DNA from: Methanocorpusculum sp.
GTDB taxonomy: Archaea; Halobacteriota; Methanomicrobia; Methanomicrobiales; Methanocorpusculaceae
Assembly: GCA_029987245.1 (NCBI GenBank)
Contig: DALTWG010000004.1
Span: 1-52,747, forward strand
Direction of reading: 5' to 3'
Length of the DNA: 52,747 nt
In this document: one piece after another, positions 1-7,796 of the stretch
How positions within the stretch are numbered: position 1 is the first letter of the stretch
Layout of the letters: the number at the start of each line of letters is the position of its first letter
Notes under the pieces: generated by a model
Databases searched by the model: none
What the model was told of the DNA's origin: nothing
The model's input: the letters and a program-made list of their open reading frames with translations, nothing else
Made by a program: the position numbers and the translations under genes

Positions 1-49
1 ACACTATCACTGCACTCGGTCCAAGCCCGATTGCTGAAGAGAGAAAGAG

Positions 50-76
50 AAGAGGACTCTAAGTCCCCTCTTTTTC
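50..76. terminator. Hairpin with T-rich flanks between convergent regions
   Basis: A 9-nt arm at 50-58 (AAGAGGACT) pairs with 62-72, which carries two extra C residues as a bulge. A T-run follows on the plus strand and a pyrimidine-rich stretch on the minus strand. It lies just past the stop codon of the minus-strand leucine-rich repeat gene, so it is probably that gene's terminator and may work in both directions. Confidence 0.4.
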
Positions 77-83
77 TGAAAAA

Positions 84-797
84 TCAGTCTATTTTAACAA
101 CTTGTGTCTTTGTATCGTCGTATTTGCCGTCGAGTTGCGACGGGTCGCCGTAGGTGTAGATTATGCTGCCCTGCGAAAGGTAATAGAATGCGCTTTTCTC
201 AATATTTGTTACGTCACTGTAAAGTATAACCGTTTTCAGTTTCGGGCAGCCGTAAAATGCCCACTCGCCGATTCTGGTTACGCTTTCCGGGATAGTGAGT
301 ATCGAAAGTTCTGAGCAGCCGACAAATGCTTCATTGTTGATTGTCTGCAGGCTTTTGGGGAGATTGAGCAGTGAAAGCTTGCTGCACCACCAGAATGCGC
401 CGTTGCCGATGCTTGTTATGCCTTCGGGAAGAGATAGCGCGGTAAGGCTGCTGCATCCTGAAAAGGCAAAGCTGCCGATGCTGGTGACGGTGCCGGGAAT
501 TTCAGCACATGTCAGGTTTTCGCAGCCGTAGAATGCGTTTTCTCCAATGCTTGTTACGCCTGCATCAATGTGCAGCGCGGTTATTTTGTCCCGGCAGGAA
601 AACCAGGGTGCACCGTTCCAGACATAATTTTCCATCGGTCCTGTACCGGTGATGGCAAGTTTTCCCGAGCTGTCTAATGACCAGGTCAGTTTTTCTCCGC
701 AGGTCCCCATCTGCATTGCGCATGCAGCGCCACAGAAGAGTGTGGTGAGTAATATCAGTATCAGTCCGGCTGATAGAATTTTGTTACCGTTTTTCAT
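84..797 (-). CDS. BspA-like leucine-rich repeat secreted/surface protein
   Basis: The protein (237 aa from the chosen start) opens with a short Lys-containing N-terminus and a hydrophobic signal peptide ending near a CGAACA segment, so it is probably exported; the Cys may be a lipid site. Six or so copies of the LRR_5 (Treponema pallidum/BspA-type) repeat follow, each with the pattern xxIGxxAFxGCxxLxxLxIPxxVT. Such proteins usually mediate surface adhesion or protein contacts. A longer reading begins at a GTG at 806, but the ATG at 797 puts a typical signal peptide right at the start, so I prefer it. A long bipartite inverted repeat (820-925) lies immediately upstream and must include or border the promoter. 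The repeat type is common in host-associated microbes and fits horizontal spread. No transmembrane anchor is visible at the C-terminus. Confidence 0.8.
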   Translation of the reverse strand: MKNGNKILSAGLILILLTTLFCGAACAMQMGTCGEKLTWSLDSSGKLAITGTGPMENYVWNGAPWFSCRDKITALHIDAGVTSIGENAFYGCENLTCAEIPGTVTSIGSFAFSGCSSLTALSLPEGITSIGNGAFWWCSKLSLLNLPKSLQTINNEAFVGCSELSILTIPESVTRIGEWAFYGCPKLKTVILYSDVTNIEKSAFYYLSQGSIIYTYGDPSQLDGKYDDTKTQVVKID

Positions 798-819
798 TTT
801 TGTCACTCGTATTTACACA

Positions 820-925
820 ATCGGGAATTTCTCTCATCCCGCCGCTTGTAAAGTCATACCCCTGCATAGCTGATGTCGTATTTTTGTCATGGCGTCTGAG
901 CGCAGGGGTATTGGAAATTCCCGAT
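820..925. repeat. 106-bp bipartite inverted repeat
   Basis: Two nested pairs of perfect arms are present. The outer 12-nt arms are at 820-831 and 914-925 (ATCGGGAATTTC and its complement). The inner 10-nt arms are at 856-865 and 902-911 (ATACCCCTGC and its complement). The left arms are 24 nt apart and the right arms 2 nt apart, so the full stem would be asymmetric. It sits 23 nt upstream of the leucine-rich repeat gene start. It could be a miniature element, a complex operator, or a structured leader. Confidence 0.6.
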
Positions 926-1028
926 ACTTAATTGATTTGCGAAAATAAACCCTTGCTGGAAGTATTTATAGTGTTTTTGGGAAAGTAACTACAAATGGTT
1001 ATGATAAGATGAAAGAAAAAAAGTATAT

Positions 1029-1406
1029 TTATTCAATCAGAACTGCGTTGATAACGCCGTCCTGACCGGGTCTGGAAACAATACGTGCCTTGCCAAGGTC
1101 GGTTACAATAATTGCGCCCTTGGTCATTAAGTTGCGGCGGACGTAGTTCGGGTTTGCTGCGTTCTCTTCTACAGTGTTGATCTTTGCTTTCTGGACCTTT
1201 CCGGTCTTTGCGTCTGCAACGTTTGCGTACTCAACACGGAGCGCGCGTACCTTGGTGTTGCCGCCGGTAGTGCGGATGGTCTTTACACGGTTCTCGCCGA
1301 TAATGGTATCAGCCGGAGAGCGGCCGATTTCGGTCCGTCTCTTTCCCTGGGATGCGTGGTAGCGTCCTCCGGTGGATTTTCTGGTGGATTTTCCCTGCCA
1401 AAGCAT
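1029..1406 (-). CDS. rps8e: 30S ribosomal protein S8e
   Basis: This 125-residue protein is the archaeal/eukaryotic small-subunit protein S8e, absent from bacteria. The signature N-terminus MLWQGKSTRKSTGG, the basic R-rich first third, the central GGNTKVRALRV segment and the ending that gives GVINAVLIE all match the family, and the length is the usual one for archaea. The gene stands alone on the minus strand, with an A/T-rich 3' flank (A-run at 1015-1021, which reads as T-rich on this strand) that probably ends the transcript. A 629-bp stretch without genes lies upstream. Nothing is unusual about the sequence. Confidence 0.96.
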   Translation of the reverse strand: MLWQGKSTRKSTGGRYHASQGKRRTEIGRSPADTIIGENRVKTIRTTGGNTKVRALRVEYANVADAKTGKVQKAKINTVEENAANPNYVRRNLMTKGAIIVTDLGKARIVSRPGQDGVINAVLIE

Positions 1407-2035
1407 TTTTTAATATCCTTGAAATTTTATCTCTGATTGATGCATGACTGCATCAGTCTTTTCACAGAGCCTATATTTATTGGCGTTCATTGTATATAAT
1501 CTCTCGCTGACTTTTGGCGCAATCTTTTTATTGCGATGTGTGCGGGCATGCGAAAACGCGGGAGAACCTGTGATAAATGCTGAAGAGAAAAGGGATTGAA
1601 GTTCTCAATTCTTTCGACGCAGTTTTTGCGTCCATGGGATTGTATGTATGTAATAAATTAGATTGATTCTGACGAGGCTGGTGTCATTATCATATCGAGG
1701 TAATTGTCCAGTGGATGGATGTTTGCGTGCATTTCAGTTAGTGAATCCAACTCATTTCTTGTTTCCTCCTGTTGCATACTATACTATGTTTTTCGGTACA
1801 AATATAGGCAACCGGAAATTTTTTCGGTTTAATGAAATTTTACGAAACTGTTTGGGTGATTTGAAGGGGTTTTGAAAAAACGCGGGAGGATTTTTTCATG
1901 ACTGCGCGCTGCAGCATTCTGAAAAAATTACTATGATTATTACTATGATTATAATCATAGTAATTGTAGGAAATTACTATGATTATAATCATAGTAATCG
2001 CAAGTATTTACTATGATTATAACCAATATACTTAT
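1407..2035. other. Long intergenic region with a hairpin and palindrome cluster
   Basis: I see no convincing gene in these 629 bases. A perfect 6-bp hairpin (CGCAAT/ATTGCG with a 6-nt loop) lies at 1518-1535. The last 110 bases hold the palindrome cluster described separately. The middle part (about 1600-1900) has a mixed, AT-rich composition with only short open frames that lack start contexts or recognisable products. Confidence 0.6.
1927..2020. repeat. Two tandem 26-bp palindromes plus two half-sites
   Basis: Perfect 26-bp palindromes (arm ATTACTATGATTA) lie at 1939-1964 and 1973-1998, separated by 8 nt. Half copies of the same arm precede (1927-1940) and follow (2007-2020), so the arm occurs in four units. 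The block ends 16 nt before the start codon of the ATPase gene at 2036 and must overlap its promoter. It looks like a multi-site operator or an iteron-like binding array. Confidence 0.75.
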
Positions 2036-3328
2036 ATGAAAACTCTCGCTGAATATCTCTATGAACAAAATCCGTGGTGGAGCGGAGAATACAAAGACGA
2101 CACCATTGAGCGCCCGCTTTATCTTGAAAAAATACAGGCCATGCTGCAAACGCCTGAAATACTGGTAATCGGCGGCGTACGGCGAAGCGGAAAAACAACC
2201 CTGATGCGCCAGACAATAAACCGGCTTATCCGAAACAATACTGCCCGCCCGGAAGAAATTTTGTTTGTCTCCTGTGACAGCGCCGAGGTGCAGTCTCTTG
2301 CAAGTCCGCTGGAAGATATTTTAGATACCTATAAGAAAGAAAGCGGCATCTCGGACGGAATCTGGATATTTCTGGATGAAATACAGATGGTGGAAAATTT
2401 TCCTCAGACTCTGAAAAAATGGCGCGACCTTGGAAAATATCATCTGATAATTTCCGGGTCTTCTTCTTATCTTCTTGAATCCAAAACAGGAAGCATGCTT
2501 TCCGGGCGTTACTTATCGTTAACCGTGTATCCTCTCGGATTTTCAGAATATCTGCAGTTCAGACATATCGCGCTTCCGAAGAAAAATCTCGATGCACAGG
2601 GGCGCAAATATGAATTTATTTCATGTCTTCGCAGATATCTGACAGAAGGCGGTTTTCCCGCACTGGTTTTCCAGACTGACGAGGCAATCCGCAAAGATTA
2701 CCTTGAGGCATATTATGACAGTATCATCTTTCGCGATGTGCTTTCCAACAATCCGGTAAGAAACCGCGTTACTATGGAGGCTTTGTATTCGTATCTTCTT
2801 TCAAATATTGCAGCCCCGCAGAATTACACCTCGCTTGCAAAACAGTTTTCCTGTGATTATACCAGAATACGGGATTATATTCAGTATGCTGAAGAGGGGT
2901 GGCTGTTTTATGTGGTAAAGCACTTCTCCTATTCTCTGAAAAAACAGAATGCTTCGTCAAAAAAAGTCTATGTGGTGGATACAGGGCTGCGTTCTGCCGC
3001 TTCGTTTGTTTTTTCAAAAGATACCGGGAGGCTTGCTGAAAATGTTGTGATGATGGAACTGAAACGGCGGGGTTTTTCGCCAATGTACTGGCTCGGTTCG
3101 CATGAGGTGGATTTCGTTCTCAAAGATGATGAGAATGAGCTTTTGCTGATAAATGTCTGTTATTCCTCGGAAATACCGGAGAGAGAAACCAGAGGGTTCG
3201 AAGAGTTTGCCCGGATGTATCCTGATATTTTGAAAAAATATCTGCTTCTGACTGAGGATGTCGAAGGTGAAATCAACGGGTTTCCTGCTCTTCCGTTGTG
3301 GAAATGGCTTATTGGAATGGAGAAATAA
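2036..3328 (+). CDS. AAA ATPase with DUF4143-type nuclease-like C-terminus (copy A)
   Basis: A 430-residue member of the archaeal/bacterial AAA_14 plus DUF4143 family. The Walker A motif GVRRSGKT is near residues 47-54, Walker B FLDE near 112-115, and a sensor-like ISGSSSYLL segment follows. The C-terminal half carries the family's restriction-endonuclease-like signature: ENVVMMELKRRGF, then EVDFVL and a beta-strand. The open frame extends upstream to 1979, but those 19 residues are encoded by the palindrome array, so I place the start at the ATG at 2036. The role of the family is not firmly known; members are often multi-copy and mobile. It is the most divergent of the six copies in the window together with the one at 48919. 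The 3' neighbour is a convergent NifX-like gene 21 bp away. Confidence 0.85.
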   Translation: MKTLAEYLYEQNPWWSGEYKDDTIERPLYLEKIQAMLQTPEILVIGGVRRSGKTTLMRQTINRLIRNNTARPEEILFVSCDSAEVQSLASPLEDILDTYKKESGISDGIWIFLDEIQMVENFPQTLKKWRDLGKYHLIISGSSSYLLESKTGSMLSGRYLSLTVYPLGFSEYLQFRHIALPKKNLDAQGRKYEFISCLRRYLTEGGFPALVFQTDEAIRKDYLEAYYDSIIFRDVLSNNPVRNRVTMEALYSYLLSNIAAPQNYTSLAKQFSCDYTRIRDYIQYAEEGWLFYVVKHFSYSLKKQNASSKKVYVVDTGLRSAASFVFSKDTGRLAENVVMMELKRRGFSPMYWLGSHEVDFVLKDDENELLLINVCYSSEIPERETRGFEEFARMYPDILKKYLLLTEDVEGEINGFPALPLWKWLIGMEK

Positions 3329-3349
3329 ATCTGTAGTAATCCGAAAAAA

Positions 3350-3724
3350 TTAATGATGGTGACAGTGCCCCGAGCATGAATGTTCATGCTCATGGTGGCC
3401 GCACATGGTTTCCGGGTCAAACGCGAGGTTTCCCTCCACAAATGCCTGAGCTGCCGCATCGCAGTTTCCTTTTACGCCCGGAAATAAGGAAATGCCTGCA
3501 TCAAATATCGCGTTGCGCGCCCCTCCGCCGATTCCGCCGCAAATCAGGGCGTTGATTTCCAAACCGGAGAGAATGTCGACTAATGCTTCGTGACCGGTGC
3601 CGTTTGTCGATACTTTTTTCGAGGAAACGATTTTTCCGCCTTCAATATCATAAACGGTAAATTCCGGGGTTGCGCCGAAGTGCTGGAATATTTCTCCCTC
3701 AGATGAAGTAATGCCTAATTTCAT
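3350..3724 (-). CDS. NifX/NifB-C family (dinitrogenase iron-molybdenum cofactor-like) protein
   Basis: A 124-residue single-domain member of the COG1433 family, whose fold binds iron-sulfur or FeMo-type cofactors in NifX, NafY and the C-terminus of NifB. The N-terminus MKLGITSSEG, the HFGATPEFTVYDI block and the GGIGGGARNAIFDAGI block are diagnostic. The last 20 residues form a Cys/His-rich tail (CGHHEHEHSCSGHCHHH), which suggests metal binding or storage. Many archaea that do not fix nitrogen carry such orphan copies, often beside MRP/NBP35-type ATPases; none is seen here. It is monocistronic on the minus strand, and the promoter region upstream runs into the left palindrome of the next cassette (3781). 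Confidence 0.85.
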   Translation of the reverse strand: MKLGITSSEGEIFQHFGATPEFTVYDIEGGKIVSSKKVSTNGTGHEALVDILSGLEINALICGGIGGGARNAIFDAGISLFPGVKGNCDAAAQAFVEGNLAFDPETMCGHHEHEHSCSGHCHHH

Positions 3725-3780
3725 ACGTATGTATGGGCGCGCAAAAACGATAAGGCTTCAGGTACGGGCAGTTATTCTAT

Positions 3781-3814
3781 TGCGGATTTTTGTAACATGT
3801 TACAGAAATCCGCA
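3781..3814. repeat. 34-bp palindrome, 3' side of ATPase cassette B
   Basis: Starts TGCGGATTTTTG and ends with a matching complement (CAGAAATCCGCA), around the core ACATGT. It is 5 nt beyond the stop codon of the ATPase gene at 3819-5072. It differs from the palindrome on the gene's other side (5089-5122) at only 4 of 34 positions, and the shared block extends to 38 bp with TT and GTA edges. Confidence 0.85.
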
Positions 3815-3818
3815 GTAC

Positions 3819-5072
3819 TCAGAGGTCAAGACTGTTTTCGTTCAGCAGGAAATCAAGAATTCCAATAGTTACAATACCGTTTTCATCCCGGTATACACCG
3901 GTATAATCCCGCACAACAATTATCTTTTTGAAACTGTCGCTGATGTTGAGTAAAGACTGTTTCTCCTGTTTTTCTTTTTCGTCTCCGGAAAGCGTGAAAG
4001 CCGACTGCACATAATATTTTCTGCTACCAAGAGTTGCGACAAAATCAATTTCAAAGTTCTTTCGAACCGATTTTCCCTCACTGTTTCGCTCAAACTTTTC
4101 AACCACGCCGACATCAACCGAAAAACCGCGGGCGCGCAGTTCGTTGTAAATGATATTTTCCATGAGGTAATTTTCTTCATGCTGTCTGAAATTCAGGCGT
4201 GCGTTTCGAAGACCAACATCTTCAAAATAATATTTCAGCGGCGAGCCGATGTATTTGCGCCCTCTGACGTCAAAGCGTTTTACGCCGGTAACCAGAAAAG
4301 ATTCTTCCAGGGCGTCCAGATATTTTTTAACGGTGTGGTCAGAGATGTCGGTGTTGTTTACGCTTTTGAAGGTATTGCAGATTTTTGTTGGGTTGGTGAG
4401 GCTGCCGACAGACGAGGACAAAATATCCAGGAGTATTTCGAGTTCTGCATCGTTTCGGATATTATGCCGGTTGATAATGTCGATGAGATATGTTTCGGCG
4501 AAGAGGTTTTTCAGATAGACAATTTTCTGTTCTTCGGTTTTGCGGGTCAGGATATAGGGCAGCCCTCCGTACGTGCGGTAATTGTACCATCCTTCGTATT
4601 TGTCCCCCGGATATGCGGTCATGTATTCGCAAAACCGCAGCGGGTAAAGGTGTACTTCATCCCCGCGTCCTCTGAATTCGGTGATTACATCTCTGGAAAG
4701 AAACCGTGAATTGCTTCCGGTGACGTAGACGTCGGCATTTTCAATATGCAGCAGGCTGTTTAACAGTCCGGTAAAATTATCCACAAGCTGGATTTCGTCA
4801 AGAATGATGTAATGCTGATTTGCGTCGGTGATTTTTGATTCAAGGTATGCAAGGAGGGTGTGGGGGTTGAGGTATTTTTCATTTTTGAGATTGTCGAGGG
4901 TGACGGTGATAATGTGGTCTTTTGGTGTGCCGCATTCTATGAGGTGATTATAGAAAATATGCATAAGCAGGTAGGATTTTCCGCACCGGCGCAATCCGGT
5001 GACGATTTTTATGAGACCGTTGTGTTTGCGGTCGATAAGTTCCTGCAGATATCTGTCGCGTTTTATTTCCAT
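3819..5072 (-). CDS. AAA ATPase with DUF4143-type C-terminus (copy B, palindrome-bracketed)
   Basis: 417 residues. The Walker A motif GLRRCGKS lies at 26-33 and the Walker B LDEIQ at 91-95, followed by the VTGSNSRFLS sensor segment and a FRGRGDEVHLYPL block. The C-terminal nuclease-like region contains ENIIYNELRARGF, a FEIDFVAT strand and KYYVQSA, the usual DUF4143/PDDEXK layout (D, then Q in place of the common ExK). It is a close paralogue of the copy at 12180-13436: same length, same MxEIKRD-YL start, same LLxENSLxL ending. The gene is bracketed by near-identical 34-bp palindromes, 16 nt before the ATG and 5 nt after the stop, so the whole unit is 3781-5122. A possible AGGA ribosome site lies between the palindrome and the start. 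Biochemical role unknown. Confidence 0.88.
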   Translation of the reverse strand: MEIKRDRYLQELIDRKHNGLIKIVTGLRRCGKSYLLMHIFYNHLIECGTPKDHIITVTLDNLKNEKYLNPHTLLAYLESKITDANQHYIILDEIQLVDNFTGLLNSLLHIENADVYVTGSNSRFLSRDVITEFRGRGDEVHLYPLRFCEYMTAYPGDKYEGWYNYRTYGGLPYILTRKTEEQKIVYLKNLFAETYLIDIINRHNIRNDAELEILLDILSSSVGSLTNPTKICNTFKSVNNTDISDHTVKKYLDALEESFLVTGVKRFDVRGRKYIGSPLKYYFEDVGLRNARLNFRQHEENYLMENIIYNELRARGFSVDVGVVEKFERNSEGKSVRKNFEIDFVATLGSRKYYVQSAFTLSGDEKEKQEKQSLLNISDSFKKIIVVRDYTGVYRDENGIVTIGILDFLLNENSLDL

Positions 5073-5088
5073 AGAGTATCAATCCTGT

Positions 5089-5122
5089 TGCGGATTTTTG
5101 CAGCATGCTACAAAAATCCGCA
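5089..5122. repeat. 34-bp palindrome, 5' side of ATPase cassette B
   Basis: Near-identical partner of the palindrome at 3781-3814 (30 of 34 positions), starting TGCGGATTTTTG and ending AAAAATCCGCA around the core GCATGC. It covers roughly -17 to -50 relative to the ATPase start codon, so it either overlaps the promoter or forms a hairpin in the leader. Three of the four changes from the other copy leave the palindrome symmetric. Confidence 0.85.
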
Positions 5123-5376
5123 GTATGTTGTATTAGGATTGGTTCCGGATTGTATTAATACTGACGGATAGGGGATTCTTAACTCTCTCAAAAAATCCTT
5201 CTGATAGTTTCTTGTGTTTGAAATTATGTATCTGCTCACCCCCTGTAAATAACTGATTGTATTTTTTGAAGCGCTTAGACGCGAGACTTAAAGGAAGCGC
5301 CGAATCACATGGAAAAACCGTGCTCAACGCATTGGTCGCAAGCTCCCGCGGCGAATTACTGCGCTGCAAAGAGAGA
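5123..5376. other. Unassigned stretch upstream of ATPase cassette B
   Basis: A minus-strand open frame (5133-5414, up to 93 codons) spans this stretch, but its product is not recognisable and no ribosome site or start context supports it. It may be a decayed continuation of the phosphatase remnant just upstream. I see no RNA gene here. Confidence 0.35.
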
Positions 5377-5682
5377 TTATATTGTACATGTTGAATCCCT
5401 GCCAGGCAAAACAAAAGTATATCTTGGCCATCTGTTTTCCCGTATGTGAATTATGTACAGAGTCAAATCATCTGTCAGAGCAGTTTCCCCTTCCTCCCGC
5501 TTCGTTCTGACGAATTCAGTGAACTCTTTCTGTGAATGAATTTTCAGAAGATGCAGCAGTCGTTCTTCTGCAAATTCTTTTCCCCGGGACACGATATATT
5601 TGGCCAGGCCGTCGGTCATTAACAAAAAAATGGTACAATTGTCAAAGATAGTGTAACTAATTGTCTGTAAAATTGAAATTGT
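5377..5682 (-). pseudogene. PP2C-family serine/threonine phosphatase, C-terminal remnant
   Basis: About 100 codons of the minus strand resemble the C-terminal end of a PP2C-type (SpoIIE/PPM) protein phosphatase: the FLLMTDGL strand with the metal-binding Asp, a helical RGKEFAEERLLHLL region and the terminal DDLTL motif, in which the second Asp is a conserved metal ligand. The N-terminal two thirds of the domain are missing; upstream the frame runs into the 69-bp repeat at 5702-5770, which encodes an unrelated hydrophobic peptide. The C-terminal tail (HIRENRWPRY onward) is not phosphatase-like. I take this as a truncated gene left by rearrangement, not a functional enzyme. Confidence 0.55.
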
Positions 5683-5701
5683 CCTAACCCCCGAAACAAA
5701 G

Positions 5702-5770
5702 CAAAATGAAAAACCAAACGCCCCACACAAACACACACGCCGCAATCGTAAAATCCGGCAGCGACAGAAT
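5702..5770. repeat. 69-bp direct repeat, copy 1
   Basis: Matches 7295-7362 at roughly 85 percent of positions, in the same orientation (shared landmarks CAAAATGAAAA, AAACACACACGC, CAATCGTAAAAT and GGCAGCGACAGAAT). On the minus strand both copies read as a hydrophobic peptide with ILSLPxFTIAACVF; copy 2 has an in-frame stop. The two copies flank the DUF1016 gene. Confidence 0.7.
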
Positions 5771-5942
5771 ACCTCGCACCAAAAACCAGCGCACCTCACC
5801 ACTCAAATAACTCTTCATCCGGGATGGTCTCCTTAGTCTTTCGATGCCGTTTGCCACGTTTTCTCCTGCCGTGTGCCCTTTCCGCACTACAGCGCAAACA
5901 AAAGCAGAAAAGAAAAAATTCCAACCCCGCGGCAGCTATTAC

Positions 5943-6986
5943 TTAAATCCCGGACCCGTCACCTTTTTTCTCCCCTTCCAAAAACGCAGCATACCTGTTA
6001 ATCTCCTCCTCCGTCGGCAGATAACTCATCACCTTATAAGACGCAACACCCACCGGAACATTCACTGACTTCAAAGACCAGTCAACCGAAAGCCTGTCCT
6101 TCTTCTTGCACAGCAGCAGCCCGATTGTTTTATTGTCCCACTCCTTTTTCAGCGTCTCATCAACCGCAGTGACATAAAACTGCAGCTGGCCAATAAACGC
6201 CGGCTCAAAATCCACCGCCTTCAGCTCAACCACAACATAACAGCGCAGCTCAAGATGATAAAACAGCAAATCAATAAAATAATCTCTGTTTTCCGTAGAA
6301 ACCGGATACTGCTGACCCACAAACGAAAAACCCTTGCCAAGCTCAAGAAGGACATTTTTAATCCTCTCAACCATAGCATCCTCAATATCCCTTTCAGATA
6401 CCCGCTCACCAAGCCCTGTTAGTTCAAAAATATACGGATCCTTAAGAATATCGACCGCAAGCTCACCGGACAGAGCAGGCAGCTGCTCAGTGAAATTCGT
6501 CAGTTTCACTGAATTGTCAGCCTGGCGCTCATAAAGCTCAAGTTCAATCTGATGTGCTAAAACAACCTTGCTCCAGCCGTTTGCAAGCGTCTTTTGCGCA
6601 TACCATAAACGCTTCCTCATATCGGGAACCAGATCAATTAAGATACAGTTATGCGTCCAGGGTAATTTTGCCACCGCCGGCGGCAAAATTGTAAACGATT
6701 TGTACTCTTCATAAAACCTTTTCATCCGCGACAGATTTCGCCGGGAAAAACCTGACGCATGCGGAAATTCCAGTTTTAATGCAGCGGAAAGCTCTTCTAT
6801 AAACCTGTTGCCGTACCGCGCATTTTCACTAATTACCTTGCCGATTCTAAAATGAATGGAAATAAGCTCGGCATTTGCATTTTCAAAAATTCTGTTCCGT
6901 GTCCGGATAATATCCTGCTTAATATCCTGAATGAGATGCACAATCTCAAGTTCATCCAGTTCATCTGCCGCATTCTCAAAACTCAT
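5943..6986 (-). CDS. DUF1016 (YhcG-type) PDDEXK nuclease family protein, copy 1
   Basis: 347 residues. The N-terminal DUF1016_N helical domain (residues about 15-170) contains FRIGKVISENARYGNRFIEELS and LPWTHNCIL. The C-terminal PDDEXK-like domain (about 185-330) has FVGQQYPV, DYFIDLLFYHLELRCYVVVELK (catalytic D and ExK positions) and GLLLCKKKD. Length matches the family, whose members are spread with restriction-modification and other mobile loci; the biological role is not settled. Start at ATG 6986. A 27-bp palindrome (6664-6690) lies inside the coding sequence at residues about 99-108, just before the WTH motif. The gene stands alone between two 68-69 bp direct repeats (5702 and 7295), which suggests movement or duplication as a unit. 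Confidence 0.88.
   Translation of the reverse strand: MSFENAADELDELEIVHLIQDIKQDIIRTRNRIFENANAELISIHFRIGKVISENARYGNRFIEELSAALKLEFPHASGFSRRNLSRMKRFYEEYKSFTILPPAVAKLPWTHNCILIDLVPDMRKRLWYAQKTLANGWSKVVLAHQIELELYERQADNSVKLTNFTEQLPALSGELAVDILKDPYIFELTGLGERVSERDIEDAMVERIKNVLLELGKGFSFVGQQYPVSTENRDYFIDLLFYHLELRCYVVVELKAVDFEPAFIGQLQFYVTAVDETLKKEWDNKTIGLLLCKKKDRLSVDWSLKSVNVPVGVASYKVMSYLPTEEEINRYAAFLEGEKKGDGSGI
6664..6690. repeat. 27-bp palindrome inside DUF1016 gene 1
   Basis: Arms AATTTTGCCACCG (6664-6676) and 6678-6690 pair at 12 of 13 positions around a single C. It is in frame and encodes the stretch ILPPAVAKL just before LPWTHN. The second DUF1016 gene has a palindrome of the same length at the corresponding place. 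Confidence 0.8.
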
Positions 6987-7294
6987 AGCCTGTCAGTAAT
7001 GTTTCGCCGGTTTTTCTACCGGTAGTCTTCTTATTTTCCATAACCGGTTTCCCTGTAAAATTTCCTCTTACAGTTTCTTTCCCCATGATATGGGAGGATA
7101 GAAATGATTGTCTGAAATTAATAGTATATCTCATTGATGACATATTACTCTTGCTTTTTGGATGCTATGCTGCAATTAATTCATCGTCTCCATTAAATTG
7201 CATATATGTGAAATCGACAACTTAAGCGTCCCGCAAAAAAAATCCTCACTCATGCGAAAACGAAAGAAGGAGTATTTTAACCGCCTGGTGAAAA

Positions 7295-7362
7295 CAAAAT
7301 GAAAACACAACGCCTTATCCAAACACACACGCAGCAATCGTAAAATACGGCAGCGACAGAAT
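7295..7362. repeat. 68-bp direct repeat, copy 2
   Basis: Partner of 5702-5770; see there. This copy has an in-frame stop in the reading frame that is open in copy 1, so it is the more decayed of the two. Confidence 0.7.
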
Positions 7363-7611
7363 GCAGCCCGGCTTTTTTCAACGTGAAATACTTTTAGATG
7401 CCCTGATACAAACCGGCGTGCCTGGTTGAAAAAATCAGTGAAAATGGATACGGAAAGGGAGCGTGTGATTACTGCATCTCATTATATGTCATGAGCAAAA
7501 GAGAGTGTTTGCCTGCGATTGGGCAGTCGAAACACTGTTTTTCAAGTGGAAAAATAAATCAATTTCTAACTAAACACAATTAACCTATATTTGAATTTTT
7601 TTTTGCATTGC

Positions 7612-7632
7612 GGTTTATTTTGCAAAATAACC
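7612..7632. repeat. 21-bp AT-rich palindrome
   Basis: Arms GGTT(T)ATTTT and AAAATAACC around GC, with one extra T in the left arm. It lies in the gene-free stretch about 165 bp downstream of carB. It could be a terminator stem or a solitary member of the palindrome population in this window. Confidence 0.45.
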
Positions 7633-7796
7633 CTAAATTGAGAATGTGGTTTCAAAGGTTATTTTTATTGCAGGGGGTTTTTCGGATAATCTCTATAATA
7701 TTTTCACGCTCTCTGTTCTATCCTTGACAAAACCGTTGAACAATTCCGGGATTATGTCTTCCCCTCTTTCCCCCACCCCCCGAAAAAAAAGAGAAT

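Larger units (their letters stand above)
6987..7796. other. 810-bp intergenic region with repeats and hairpins
   Basis: No gene with a recognisable product is visible. The region holds three ACCGGT-containing segments (7004-7048), a hairpin with arms CTGTAA/TTACAG (7053-7073), a CCCAT/ATGGG hairpin near 7083-7095, the second direct repeat (7295-7362), and a 21-bp palindrome at 7612-7632 (GGTTTATTTTG against CAAAATAACC). The rest is AT-rich and looks like decayed accessory DNA. Confidence 0.55.

Noticed and set aside
1927..2020. CRISPR array
   Set aside because: The repeats are themselves palindromes only 8 nt apart with half-copies at the edges; there are no spacers of CRISPR length and no cas genes.
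1979..2035. Extended N-terminus of ATPase copy A (start at 1979)
   Set aside because: The extra codons are encoded by the palindrome array and give a repetitive IIVIASIYYDYN-like peptide with no family similarity.
3781..5122. Ordinary insertion sequence
   Set aside because: The single gene is an AAA/DUF4143 ATPase, not a transposase, the ends are palindromes and not simple inverted repeats, and no target-site duplication is visible.
5684..5887. 67-codon minus-strand gene encoding a hydrophobic peptide
   Set aside because: Only the repeat-encoded part is shared with the second copy, where the frame is broken; no start signal is visible. Treated as a repeat remnant.
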